Origin: Pseudomonadota bacterium
GTDB lineage: Bacteria; Pseudomonadota; Gammaproteobacteria; Burkholderiales; Rhodocyclaceae
Length of the DNA stretch: 64,000 bases
Assembly: GCA_018261905.1 (NCBI GenBank)
Contig: JAGTRU010000024.1
Location: 62,001-126,000 of the forward strand
Direction of reading: 5' to 3'
Made by a program: the position numbers and the translations under genes. The notes under the pieces are model-generated. The model was given only the letters and a program-made list of their open reading frames with translations. It did not search any database and was not told the origin of the DNA. This document shows, in pieces, positions 8,801 to 16,964 of the stretch. Numbering within the stretch: position 1 is the first letter of the stretch; each line of letters opens with the position of its first letter.

Positions 8801-9214
8801 ATGCAGGAGACACGCTTGAGCCAGCCGGCCCCGACCTTCGCCATTTCCGACCTCGCCCGCGAATTCGGCATCACCCCGCGCACCATCCGTTTCTGGGAAG
8901 ACCAGGGCATCCTGGCGCCGCAGCGGGAAGGCAGCAAACGGATCTTTACCCGGCGCGACCGGGCCCGCCTGAAAATGGCCCTGCGCGGCAAGCGCCTCGG
9001 CTTGAGCCTGGCCGAGATCAAGGACCTGATCGGCATGTACGAGGGCGCCCAGGACGAAAGCTCGCAATTGCAGCAGTGCCTGCGGGTCATCGCCAAACGG
9101 CGGCAATCGCTCGAACAGCAGCGCGAGGATATCGAAACCATGCTCACCGAAATCAGCCAGTTCGAGGAACAGTGCCGCAATATCCTGAGCGAGCGCGGAG
9201 AACCAGTCGCCTGA
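8801..9214 (+). CDS. liuR: MerR-family regulator of leucine/isovalerate catabolism (LiuR-like)
   Basis: 137 residues with an N-terminal MerR winged helix (FAISDLAREFGITPRTIRFW, RREGSKR-like arm) and a C-terminal coiled-coil dimerisation helix. There is no cysteine effector pocket of the metal-sensing type. LiuR-type MerR regulators repress liu/ivd operons. The gene precedes liuA in the same direction. Start is uncertain: ATG 8801 has no ribosome site, whereas TTG 8816 is preceded at 5 nt by AGGAGA. A perfect palindrome at 9592 upstream of liuA is the likely operator. Confidence 0.87.
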   Translation: MQETRLSQPAPTFAISDLAREFGITPRTIRFWEDQGILAPQREGSKRIFTRRDRARLKMALRGKRLGLSLAEIKDLIGMYEGAQDESSQLQQCLRVIAKRRQSLEQQREDIETMLTEISQFEEQCRNILSERGEPVA

Positions 9215-9328
9215 GCCGGCAAACAGGCGAATTTGTCGGCCTTGGCTATTCCCCTACTAAGGTTGTGGATTTAAAATCCCCTGCCCGCACTGCCGGGCTT
9301 TTCCCCACAACAGTTTAGTGAGAACACC

Positions 9329-9547
9329 ATGTCCGTAGCCCAGATCACCGCCTTCTCCGAGAAGGCCAAAGCCGACTCCAGCCTCGGTGAAAGCCTGAAA
9401 GCCTGTCAGAAAATCAAGGAATTGCGCGCCCTCGCCCGTGAACACGGCTTCGAGTTCGATGAGGACTCCCTGTACCCGCCCAATACCCCGCAATTCACCA
9501 AGGACCAACTCTCGGAAAAGCTGGTCAAGGCCATACTCAGCGTTTGA
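9329..9547 (+). CDS. Nif11-domain small protein
   Basis: 72 residues starting MSVAQITAFSEKAKADSSLG. The pattern (SVAQ..AF..KA..D..L...L..C...KEL..LAREHGFEF) matches the Nif11 leader-like domain, found in nitrogen-fixation clusters and as leader of some ribosomal peptide natural products. Here the C-terminal part is short (FTKDQLSEKLVKAIL), without a Gly-Gly cleavage site or a Cys/Ser/Thr-rich core, so it looks like a free-standing Nif11 protein rather than a peptide precursor. A good terminator follows directly, so it is a monocistronic or liuR-linked unit. Function unknown. Confidence 0.75.
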   Translation: MSVAQITAFSEKAKADSSLGESLKACQKIKELRALAREHGFEFDEDSLYPPNTPQFTKDQLSEKLVKAILSV

Positions 9548-9553
9548 GCCGAC

Positions 9554-9583
9554 AATCCCCGACTTCAGGCCGGGGATTTTTTT
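9554..9583 (+). terminator. Rho-independent terminator after the Nif11-like gene
   Basis: Stem AATCCCCG (9554-9561) pairs with CGGGGATT (9571-9578), followed by seven or more T residues. It ends 7 nt after the Nif11-like stop and insulates it from the liuA promoter. Confidence 0.9.
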
Positions 9584-9591
9584 GCCAGACA

Positions 9592-9620
9592 GTTGACGTT
9601 AACGTCAACGTCAATACAAT
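9592..9620 (+). promoter_or_regulatory. Putative liuA promoter with an 18-bp palindromic operator
   Basis: GTTGACGTTAACGTCAAC (9592-9609) is a perfect 18-bp palindrome. TTGACG (9593-9598) can serve as -35 and TACAAT (9615-9620) as -10, with a 16-bp spacer. The operator thus covers the -35 and spacer, as expected for a repressor. Location between liuR and liuA suggests LiuR binding; this assignment is inference. Confidence 0.75.
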
Positions 9621-9635
9621 CACTGAAATCAGATT

Positions 9636-9716
9636 TAGGATCGAGTTGCCTAGGAAGCTTGAGCTGCTAGCAAAACCACGCTCTAGCTCCTAGGCAACTA
9701 GGCAACTAATAACTAG
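9636..9716. repeat. Dispersed intergenic repeat, copy A (upstream of liuA)
   Basis: Begins TTAGGATCGAGTTGCCTAGG and contains a perfect 12-bp inverted repeat, AGTTGCCTAGGA (9644-9655) and TCCTAGGCAACT (9688-9699), around a core TAGCAAAACCAC. Related sequences occur at 13476, 16888 and twice at 55511-55649. It lies in the liuA leader and ends at its ribosome site. Confidence 0.8.
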
Positions 9717-9728
9717 CAGGAGACAAAC

Positions 9729-10901
9729 ATGCACATTCCCAGCCTCAACTTCGGCCTCGGCGACGATATCAACCTGCTGCGCGACGCCGTGAAGGCCTTT
9801 GCCGATGCCGAAATCGCACCGCGTGCCGCGGAGATCGACCGCGCCAACGAATTCCCGGCCGACCTGTGGAAGAAATTCGGCGACATGGGCCTGCTCGGCA
9901 TGACCGCCGGCGAAGAGTACGGCGGCACCAACATGGGCTACCTCGCCCACATCGTGGCGCTCGAGGAGATTTCGCGCGCCTCGGCCTCGGTCGGCCTGTC
10001 CTACGGCGCCCACTCGAATCTGTGCGTCAACCAGATTCGCCGCAACGGTACTGAAGCCCAAAGACAAAAATATTTGCCGAAATTGATCTCCGGCGAGCAC
10101 GTCGGCGCCCTGGCCATGTCCGAGCCGAATGCCGGTTCCGACGTCGTCTCGATGAAGCTCAAGGCCGATAAGAAAGGCGACCGCTACGTGCTGAACGGCT
10201 CGAAAATGTGGATCACCAACGGCGGCGACGCCGACACCCTGGTGGTTTACGCCAAGACCGACCCGCATGCAGGAGCCAAGGGCATGACTGCCTTCATCGT
10301 CGAAAAGGGCAGCAAGGGCTTCAGCCACGGCACCCACCTCGACAAGCTGGGCATGCGCGGCTCCAACACCTACCCGCTGTTTTTCGACGACTGCGAAGTG
10401 CCGGAAGAAAACGTGCTGGGCGGCGTCGGCAACGGCACCAAAGTGCTGATGTCCGGCCTCGATTACGAACGCGCCGTGCTCTGTGGCGGCCCGCTCGGCA
10501 TCATGGCGGCGTGCATGGATGTCGTCGTCCCCTTCCTGCACGAGCGCAAGCAGTTCGGTCAGGCAATCGGCGAGTTCCAGCTCATGCAGGGCAAGGTCGC
10601 CGATCTCTATTCAACCTGGCAGGCGACCCGCGCCTATGTGTACGCCGTCGGCCGCGCCTGCGATACCAGCGATCACTCGCGCCGCCTGCGCAAGGACGCC
10701 GCTGGCGCCATCCTGTATTCGGCCGAAAAAGCCACCTGGATGGCCGGCGAAGCGATCCAGACGCTGGGCGGCGTCGGCTATACCAACGAGTATCCGACCG
10801 GCCGTTTGTGGCGCGATGCCAAGCTCTATGAGATCGGGGCAGGCACCTCGGAAATCCGTAGAATGCTGATTGGTCGCGAACTCTTCGCTGAAACCGCATA
10901 A
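9729..10901 (+). CDS. liuA: Isovaleryl-CoA dehydrogenase
   Basis: 390 residues, an FAD-dependent acyl-CoA dehydrogenase converting isovaleryl-CoA to 3-methylcrotonyl-CoA. The catalytic Glu is in the isovaleryl-specific position ([10 protein letters not shown], Glu247) rather than in the C-terminal YEG position, which distinguishes it from the second dehydrogenase at 14468. Other signatures are [14 protein letters not shown] and [27 protein letters not shown] is the ribosome site. It is the first gene after the palindromic operator and starts the liu catabolic series. Confidence 0.96.
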   Translation: MHIPSLNFGLGDDINLLRDAVKAFADAEIAPRAAEIDRANEFPADLWKKFGDMGLLGMTAGEEYGGTNMGYLAHIVALEEISRASASVGLSYGAHSNLCVNQIRRNGTEAQRQKYLPKLISGEHVGALAMSEPNAGSDVVSMKLKADKKGDRYVLNGSKMWITNGGDADTLVVYAKTDPHAGAKGMTAFIVEKGSKGFSHGTHLDKLGMRGSNTYPLFFDDCEVPEENVLGGVGNGTKVLMSGLDYERAVLCGGPLGIMAACMDVVVPFLHERKQFGQAIGEFQLMQGKVADLYSTWQATRAYVYAVGRACDTSDHSRRLRKDAAGAILYSAEKATWMAGEAIQTLGGVGYTNEYPTGRLWRDAKLYEIGAGTSEIRRMLIGRELFAETA

Positions 10902-10956
10902 ACAGCTCCCGCCGGCGCCCCCGGAACGGGAGCGCCGCAATCTGGAGCCGAACAGC

Positions 10957-12111
10957 ATGCCCGTCACCCTACGCACCCTCACCGCCCACGATACCGACGC
11001 GATCGAGCACGTCCGCCAGTTTTTCCGCAATTATGCGGCCTGGCTGGGCGTCGATCTGTCGTACCAGAATTTCGACCAGGAAATGGCTTCCCTGCCCGGC
11101 ACCTATGTCGCGCCGCAGGGCCGGCTGTTCTTTGCCGAGGTCGATGGCCGGCCGGCCGGTTGCGTCGGTGTCCGGCCGCTGCCCGACAGCGAAGGGGTGT
11201 GCGAAATGAAGCGCCTCTACGTCGCCCCCGAAGAACGCGGCCACGGCATCGGCGCCACGCTGGCCCTGGCGGCCATCAAGGCGGCCAAGGAGATCGGCTA
11301 CCGCAAGCTGATGATCGACACCCTGCCCAATATGCGCATGGCCGTGAAGCTCTACCGCGAACTGGGCTTCACCGAAGCGCCGAACTACTACCAGACGCCG
11401 GTCGAAGGCACGATGTTCCTGGCGCTCGACCTCGACAACTGGTCGGAAGAGGAAATCCGCAGCGAAAACCTCTCCCACCTGTTCGACTTCAATCGCGCCT
11501 GGGCCCGCCAGATGAGTGAAGTCGACCCGAGTTATTTCGACAAACTGGCCAAACTGCAGGCCCCGGAATTCCTGTGGATCGGCTGTTCCGACTCGCGCGT
11601 GCCGGCCAACCAGATCGTCGGCCTGCTGCCCGGCGAAGTGTTCGTGCATCGCAATGTCGCCAACCTGGTCATGCACACCGACATGAACTGCCTGTCGGTG
11701 ATCCAGTACGCCGCCGACGTGCTGAAAGTGAAGCACATCATGGTCGTCGGCCATTATGGCTGCGGCGGCGTCGGTGCCGCGCTGCGCCGCGACCGCGTCG
11801 GCATCGTCGATTTCTGGTTGCACAACGTTACCGAAGTACATAACAAGCATCTCGCCCACATCAATGCCCTGCCGGAAGACCAGCGCCACGACCGCCTGTG
11901 CGAACTGAATGTCCTCGAACAGGTGGTCAACCTGTGCCACACCCCGGTCGTCATGGATGCCTGGAGTCGCGGTCAGAAGCTGACCATCCACGGCTGGGTT
12001 TACGGCCTGAAGGACGGCCTGGTACACGACCTCGGCATCACCGTCGATTGCCCCGAAGATTTACTCACCCGCTACGACGCCGCACTGAAAGCGTTGGAAG
12101 CCAAGTCATAA
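10957..12111 (+). CDS. Fusion protein: GNAT acetyltransferase domain plus beta-carbonic anhydrase
   Basis: 384 residues from ATG 10957; a longer frame reaches back into liuA but that part is not conserved. Residues 1-155 form a GNAT domain (MKRLYVAPEERGHGIGATLA, with the acetyl-CoA loop at about 93-100). Residues 170-384 form a beta-carbonic anhydrase with zinc ligands Cys210, His266 and Cys269, and the Asp212-Arg214 dyad (CSDSR, GHYGCGG). Carbonic anhydrase hydrates CO2 to bicarbonate, the co-substrate of methylcrotonyl-CoA carboxylase (liuB/liuD) encoded in the same region, which suggests its role. What the GNAT half modifies is unknown. Both catalytic halves look intact. Confidence 0.93.
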   Translation: MPVTLRTLTAHDTDAIEHVRQFFRNYAAWLGVDLSYQNFDQEMASLPGTYVAPQGRLFFAEVDGRPAGCVGVRPLPDSEGVCEMKRLYVAPEERGHGIGATLALAAIKAAKEIGYRKLMIDTLPNMRMAVKLYRELGFTEAPNYYQTPVEGTMFLALDLDNWSEEEIRSENLSHLFDFNRAWARQMSEVDPSYFDKLAKLQAPEFLWIGCSDSRVPANQIVGLLPGEVFVHRNVANLVMHTDMNCLSVIQYAADVLKVKHIMVVGHYGCGGVGAALRRDRVGIVDFWLHNVTEVHNKHLAHINALPEDQRHDRLCELNVLEQVVNLCHTPVVMDAWSRGQKLTIHGWVYGLKDGLVHDLGITVDCPEDLLTRYDAALKALEAKS

Positions 12112-12131
12112 CCCGCTCAGGAGAAACCAGC

Positions 12132-12212
12132 ATGAATGCCCCGATCGTTATCGTCTCCGCCGCCCGCACCCCGATGGACTCGTTTGCCTCCGGCCGGCGC
12201 TGCGCGCCTTAA
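12132..12212 (+). pseudogene. Truncated duplicate of the thiolase 5' end
   Basis: An ATG with a good AGGAGA ribosome site begins MNAPIVIVSAARTPMDSF and stops after 26 codons. The first ~17 codons nearly repeat the start of the thiolase gene 155 bp downstream (MTDPIVIVSAARTPMGAF), with near-identical DNA over GTTATCGTCTCCGCCGCCCG. It looks like the remnant of a tandem thiolase copy, most of which was deleted. Translation of a short peptide in the leader is possible. Confidence 0.8.
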
Positions 12213-12286
12213 CGTTCGCTACGCGATTTAGCCTGCGCCGAAAGCCCCCATCTCGATTTTCCGAACCATTACCTGAGGAACCCGCC

Positions 12287-13477
12287 ATGACCGATCCCAT
12301 TGTTATCGTCTCCGCCGCCCGCACCCCGATGGGGGCTTTTCAAGGCGGCTTCAGCAGCCTGACCGCCGCCAACCTCGGCGCCGTCGCGATCAGGGCGGCC
12401 GTCGAACGCGCCGGTCTCGATAGCAATCTGGTCGAGGAAGTGCTCATGGGCTGCGTCCTGCAAGCCGGCCAGGGCCAGGCGCCGGCCCGCCAGGCGGCCT
12501 TGCAGGCCGGCCTGCCGCTGACCGCCGGTTGCGCCACCATCCACAAGGTCTGCGGCTCGGCGATGAAGGCCACCATGCTCGGCCACGACGGCCTGCTCGC
12601 CGGTTCTTACGCGGTTGCCGTGAGCGGCGGCATGGAATCGATGACCAACGCCCCCTACCTGCTGCCCAAGGCGCGCGGCGGCTATCGCCTCGGCCACGGC
12701 CAGCTCATGGACCACATGTTCCTCGACGGCCTCGAAGACTCCTACAGCAAGGAAACCCGCGGCCGCCTGATGGGCACCTTCGCCGAAGAATGCGCCGCCA
12801 GCTACGGCTTCACGCGTGAAGCACAGGATGAATTCGCCGTCCGTTCGACGACCCGCGCCATCGAAGCCAGCAACAACGGCAGCTTCGCCTGGGAAATTGC
12901 CCCGGTCACCGTCGCCGGCAAAAAGGGCGACGTCGTCATCGACAAGGACGAAGGCCCGTTCGCCGTCAATGTGGACAAGATTCCGACCCTGAAGCCGGCG
13001 TTCAAGAAGGACGGCACCGTCACCGCCGCCAATTCCTCGTCGATTTCCGACGGCGCCGCCGCTCTGGTGCTGATGCGCGCTTCGCAAGCCGAGAAACTCG
13101 GGCTGCAGCCGCTGGCCCGTATCGTCGGCCACGCCACCAATGCCGGCTTGCCGGCCCTCTTCCCGTCGGCCCCGGTCGGCGCCATGCAGAAACTGTTCGC
13201 CAAGACCGGCTGGACCGCCGACAGCGTCGACCTGTTCGAAATCAATGAAGCTTTCGCCGTGGTCACCATGGCGGCATTGCACGATCTCCGGCTTGATCCG
13301 GCCAAGGTCAACATCCACGGCGGCGCCTGCGCGCTCGGCCACCCGATCGGCGCCTCCGGCGCCCGCATCGTCGTCACCCTGCTCGGCGCGTTGAAGAAGT
13401 ACGGCAAGAAACGCGGCGTCGCCTCGCTGTGCATCGGCGGCGGCGAAGCCACGGCGCTGGCAGTGGAAATGCTGTAA
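12287..13477 (+). CDS. Acetyl-CoA acetyltransferase (thiolase)
   Basis: 396 residues of the thiolase family, which interconverts acetoacetyl-CoA and two acetyl-CoA. The acylated nucleophile is Cys89 (HKVCGSAMKA); NEAFAV, GGACALGHPIGASGAR (catalytic His) and the C-terminal CIGGGEA (second Cys) complete the active site. In this setting it would consume acetoacetate-derived acetoacetyl-CoA at the end of leucine degradation, or supply PHA synthesis. AtoB/PhaA-type assignment cannot be split from sequence alone. A broken copy of its 5' end lies just upstream. Confidence 0.94.
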   Translation: MTDPIVIVSAARTPMGAFQGGFSSLTAANLGAVAIRAAVERAGLDSNLVEEVLMGCVLQAGQGQAPARQAALQAGLPLTAGCATIHKVCGSAMKATMLGHDGLLAGSYAVAVSGGMESMTNAPYLLPKARGGYRLGHGQLMDHMFLDGLEDSYSKETRGRLMGTFAEECAASYGFTREAQDEFAVRSTTRAIEASNNGSFAWEIAPVTVAGKKGDVVIDKDEGPFAVNVDKIPTLKPAFKKDGTVTAANSSSISDGAAALVLMRASQAEKLGLQPLARIVGHATNAGLPALFPSAPVGAMQKLFAKTGWTADSVDLFEINEAFAVVTMAALHDLRLDPAKVNIHGGACALGHPIGASGARIVVTLLGALKKYGKKRGVASLCIGGGEATALAVEML

Positions 13478-13577
13478 GGATTGAGGATTGAGGATCGAGC
13501 TGTTAGTGAAAATTTGCGCGCCGCAAGGCGCGGAAACTTCCGCTCGATCCTCGATCCTACCAACTCGATCCTAATAA
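13476..13577. repeat. Dispersed intergenic repeat, copy B
   Basis: Starts with tandem GGATTGA units, contains AGGATCGAG (13491-13499) opposed to CTCGATCCT (13543-13551), and ends with a further ACTCGATCCTAATAA next to the ATG at 13578. A GC-rich central hairpin (GCGCGCCGCAAGGCGCG) sits inside. It belongs to the same family as the copies at 9636 and 55511. Confidence 0.75.
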
Positions 13578-14471
13578 ATGCCTTCGCTGACCTACCTCAA
13601 GCTGATCGGCGCCATGTTCATGTGGGGCGGCACCTGGATCGCCGGCCGGATTGTCGCGCAGGAACTGGCGGCGCCGCTGCTGGCCCCGGCCATCCGCTTC
13701 CTGATCGCCGGGCTGGCCCTGGCCGGCTTTGCGCTGGCCAGCGAGGGTCGCATTCCGCGGCCGACGACCGGCCGGGAATGGGGCATCGTCAGCGGCCTGG
13801 CGATGACCGGCATCTTCATCTACGCCCTGTGTTTTTTCTATGGCCTCAAATACATCACGGCCGGGCGCGGCGCCCTGGTGGTCGCGCTCAACCCGGTGGT
13901 TGTCGCAATCACCGCCTGGTTTTTCGGCCAGGAAAGGATGACACCGCGCAAAACGGCCGGCGTCGTCATCGCCCTGCTCGGCTGCCTGTCGGTGATCGGC
14001 AACGGCGATCCGCTGGCCCTGTTGCACGGTGCGGTGGGCATCGGCGAATGGCTGATCCTCGGTTGCGCGCTGTGCTGGACGGCCTATACCTTCATCGGCC
14101 GGCAGGCCACCAAGACGCTGTCGCCGCTGGCCGCGACGCTCTACGCCAGCCTGCTCGGCGCCCTGCTGCTCGGAACCACGGCGCTACTGCAGGGCGGCAG
14201 CGATCTCGCCGCCTGGTCGTGGCGGGTGTGGGCCAGCGTGCTGTTTCTCGGCATCGGCGGCACCGCCCTGGCCTTCACCTGGTTTGCCGACGGCGTCAAG
14301 CGCCTGGGTGCCGCCCGGGCTTCGGTTTTCGTCAATCTGGTACCGGTTTTTGCCGTGCTGCAGGCGGCGGTACTGCTCAATGAACGCCTCGGCCTCGCCG
14401 TCCTGGCCGGCGGCCTGCTGGTTATCGTCGGGGTCTGGCTGACCAGTTATCAAAAGGAGAGAAGAACGTGA
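13578..14471 (+). CDS. EamA/DMT-family transporter
   Basis: 297 residues with about ten hydrophobic segments in two homologous halves, the drug/metabolite transporter (EamA) architecture. Typical features are FMWGGTWIAGRIVAQE in the first helix and ALNPVVVAITAWFFGQE at the end of the first half, mirrored by NLVPVFAVLQAAVLLNERLG in the second. It is an inner-membrane exporter or importer of small metabolites with unknown substrate. Its stop overlaps the next start by 4 bp (GTGA), so it is coupled to the acyl-CoA dehydrogenase, which hints at an organic-acid or amino-acid substrate. Confidence 0.88.
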   Translation: MPSLTYLKLIGAMFMWGGTWIAGRIVAQELAAPLLAPAIRFLIAGLALAGFALASEGRIPRPTTGREWGIVSGLAMTGIFIYALCFFYGLKYITAGRGALVVALNPVVVAITAWFFGQERMTPRKTAGVVIALLGCLSVIGNGDPLALLHGAVGIGEWLILGCALCWTAYTFIGRQATKTLSPLAATLYASLLGALLLGTTALLQGGSDLAAWSWRVWASVLFLGIGGTALAFTWFADGVKRLGAARASVFVNLVPVFAVLQAAVLLNERLGLAVLAGGLLVIVGVWLTSYQKERRT

Positions 14472-15604
14472 TACTGACGCAAGAACAGGAAATGATCCGC
14501 GATGCCATCCGCGCCTTCGCGCAGGAACAGATCGCCCCCTTTGCCGCCGACTGGGACAAGAACCACACTTTCCCGCGGCAGGCGCTGCGCGGACTGGCCG
14601 AACTCGGCGTACTCGGCATGGTGGTGCCGGAAGAATGGGACGGCGCCGGCCTCGGCTACCTGGAACTCGGCCTGGCGATCGAGGAAATCGCCGCCGCCGA
14701 TGGCGCCACCTCGACCATCGTCAGCGTCCAGAATTCGCTGGCCTGCATGATTCTGCTGAAATACGGTTCCGACGCGCTGCGCCAGGAATGGCTGAAACCC
14801 CTGGCGCGCGGCGCCAAGCTCGGCTGCTTCTGCCTGACCGAGCCGCACGTCGGCTCGGACGCCGGCGCCATCACCACCACGGCGCGGCGCGAAGGTGACG
14901 AATGGGTGCTGAACGGCGTCAAGCAGTTCATCACCACCGGCAAGGAAGGCGATGTCGCCATCGTTTTCGCGGTGACCGACAAGGCGGCCGGCAAGAAGGG
15001 CATCTCGACCTTCCTGGTGCCGACCGCGACACCCGGCTACATCGTCGCCCGGCTGGAAGAAAAACTCGGCCAGCACGCTTCCGACACCGCGCAGATCCTC
15101 TTCGAGAACTGCCGCATCCCGGCCGCCAACCTGCTCGGCAAGGAAGGCGAAGGCTACAAGATCGCCCTCTCCAATCTTGAAGGCGGCCGCATCGGCATCG
15201 CCGCGCAATGTATCGGCATGGCCCGCGCCGCGCTGGAAGCCGCCGTGCGCTACGCCAAGGAACGCACCTCGTTCGGCAAACCGCTGGCCGAGCACCAGGC
15301 CATCGCCTTCCTGCTCGCCGACATGGCCACCCAGCTCGACGTCGCCCGCCAGGCCGTCTGGCACGCCGCCAGCCTGCGCGACGCCGGCCGGCCCTGCCTC
15401 AAGGAAGCTTCGCAGGCCAAGCTGTTCGCTTCGCAGATGGCCGAGAAAGTCTGCTCCGACGCCATCCAGGTACATGGCGGCTACGGCATCACCATGGATT
15501 TCCCGGTCGAACGCATCTACCGCGACGTCCGCGTCTGCCAGATCTACGAAGGCGCCTCCGAAATCCAGAAACTGGTGATCGCCCGCGCCGTGCTCGCCGA
15601 CTGA
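14468..15604 (+). CDS. Acyl-CoA dehydrogenase (short/branched-chain type)
   Basis: 378 residues with a GTG start preceded by AAAGGAGAG and overlapping the transporter stop. FAD-dependent acyl-CoA dehydrogenase; the catalytic Glu is in the usual C-terminal position (QIYEGASEIQ, Glu361). CLTEPHVGSDAGA, QFITTGKEGDVAIVF and QVHGGYGITMDFPVERIYRD are family motifs. This is the arrangement of butyryl-/2-methylbutyryl-/isobutyryl-CoA dehydrogenases, so it may act on isoleucine- or valine-derived acyl-CoAs and complement liuA. Exact substrate cannot be read from the sequence. Confidence 0.92.
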   Translation: MILTQEQEMIRDAIRAFAQEQIAPFAADWDKNHTFPRQALRGLAELGVLGMVVPEEWDGAGLGYLELGLAIEEIAAADGATSTIVSVQNSLACMILLKYGSDALRQEWLKPLARGAKLGCFCLTEPHVGSDAGAITTTARREGDEWVLNGVKQFITTGKEGDVAIVFAVTDKAAGKKGISTFLVPTATPGYIVARLEEKLGQHASDTAQILFENCRIPAANLLGKEGEGYKIALSNLEGGRIGIAAQCIGMARAALEAAVRYAKERTSFGKPLAEHQAIAFLLADMATQLDVARQAVWHAASLRDAGRPCLKEASQAKLFASQMAEKVCSDAIQVHGGYGITMDFPVERIYRDVRVCQIYEGASEIQKLVIARAVLAD

Positions 15605-15671
15605 CCGCCATCCCGCCAACGCCGGGCTGGAATATGAGCAGCCCGGCGATCACCCCCACGAGGAGAGCAAC

Positions 15672-16283
15672 ATGAACGACAAAAACCCGATCGATTTCTG
15701 GTTCGACTTTTCCAGCCCCTACGGCTACCTGATGAGCGAAAAGATCGACGCCCTGGCCGCTCAATACGGGCGCAAGGTGAAATGGCACCCGATCCTGCTC
15801 GGCGTCATTTTCCAGGTCAATGGCGCCCGCCCGCCGGCCGAAGGCACGGGCAGCAAGGCCAAATATGTTCTCGGCGATTTCCATCGCTCGGCCCGCTTCA
15901 TGGGCATCCCGTACAACCCGCCCAGCCGCTTCCCGCTGCCGACGCAAAACGCCGCCCGCGCCTATTACTGGCTGCACGGCCAGGACTGCGGCCTGGCCCG
16001 GCAATTCGCCCACGCCGCCTACCGGGCGCTGTTCGTCGATGACCGGGATATTTCCGCGCCGGACACCGTGCTCGACATCGCCGCCGGCCTCGGCGTCGAC
16101 CGCGCCGCCCTCGCCACCGCCCTGCAAAGCCCGGAAATCAAGGCCCGCCTCAAGGAAGAAGTCGATCGAGCCCTGGCCATCGGCGTCTTCGGCTCGCCCT
16201 ACGTACTGATCGACGGCGAAGCCTTCTTCGGCGCCGACCGCCTGCCGCAGATCGAAAAATGGCTGGAAAGCGGCGGTTTTTAA
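15672..16283 (+). CDS. 2-Hydroxychromene-2-carboxylate isomerase family protein (DsbA/kappa-GST fold)
   Basis: 203 residues with an N-terminal thioredoxin half-site, IDFWFDFSSPYGYLMSEKI, in which the SSPYGY serine replaces the CxxC of DsbA. The helical insert and the final GVFGSPYVLIDGEAFFGADRL are characteristic of the HCCA-isomerase/kappa glutathione transferase family (NahD-like). Members isomerise aromatic-degradation intermediates with glutathione or act as general GSTs. There is no aromatic pathway nearby, so the specific isomerase name should be treated as a family label. It lies 1 bp from the LOG gene, suggesting co-expression. Confidence 0.88.
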   Translation: MNDKNPIDFWFDFSSPYGYLMSEKIDALAAQYGRKVKWHPILLGVIFQVNGARPPAEGTGSKAKYVLGDFHRSARFMGIPYNPPSRFPLPTQNAARAYYWLHGQDCGLARQFAHAAYRALFVDDRDISAPDTVLDIAAGLGVDRAALATALQSPEIKARLKEEVDRALAIGVFGSPYVLIDGEAFFGADRLPQIEKWLESGGF

Positions 16284-16284
16284 G

Positions 16285-16887
<603 letters not shown>

Positions 16888-16890
<3 letters not shown>

Positions 16891-16958
16891 GTAGTTAGTC
16901 ATTAGCAAAACCACAAACCCGAGCGCTAACAACTAATAACTAACGACTAATAGCTAGG
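16888..16958. repeat. Dispersed intergenic repeat, copy C (upstream of liuB)
   Basis: An AT-rich stretch with TAGTTAGTCATTAGCAAAACC on the left and ACTAATAACTAACGACTAATAGC on the right, imperfectly inverted around a core containing TAGCAAAACCAC, which is shared exactly with copy A at 9636. It lies between the LOG stop and the liuB start. Confidence 0.65.
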
Positions 16959-16964
16959 AAAGAC

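Noticed and set aside
15672-16283. Evidence for an aromatic (naphthalene-type) degradation pathway from the HCCA-isomerase homologue
   Set aside because: No ring-hydroxylating or ring-cleavage genes are present; the name is a family label only.
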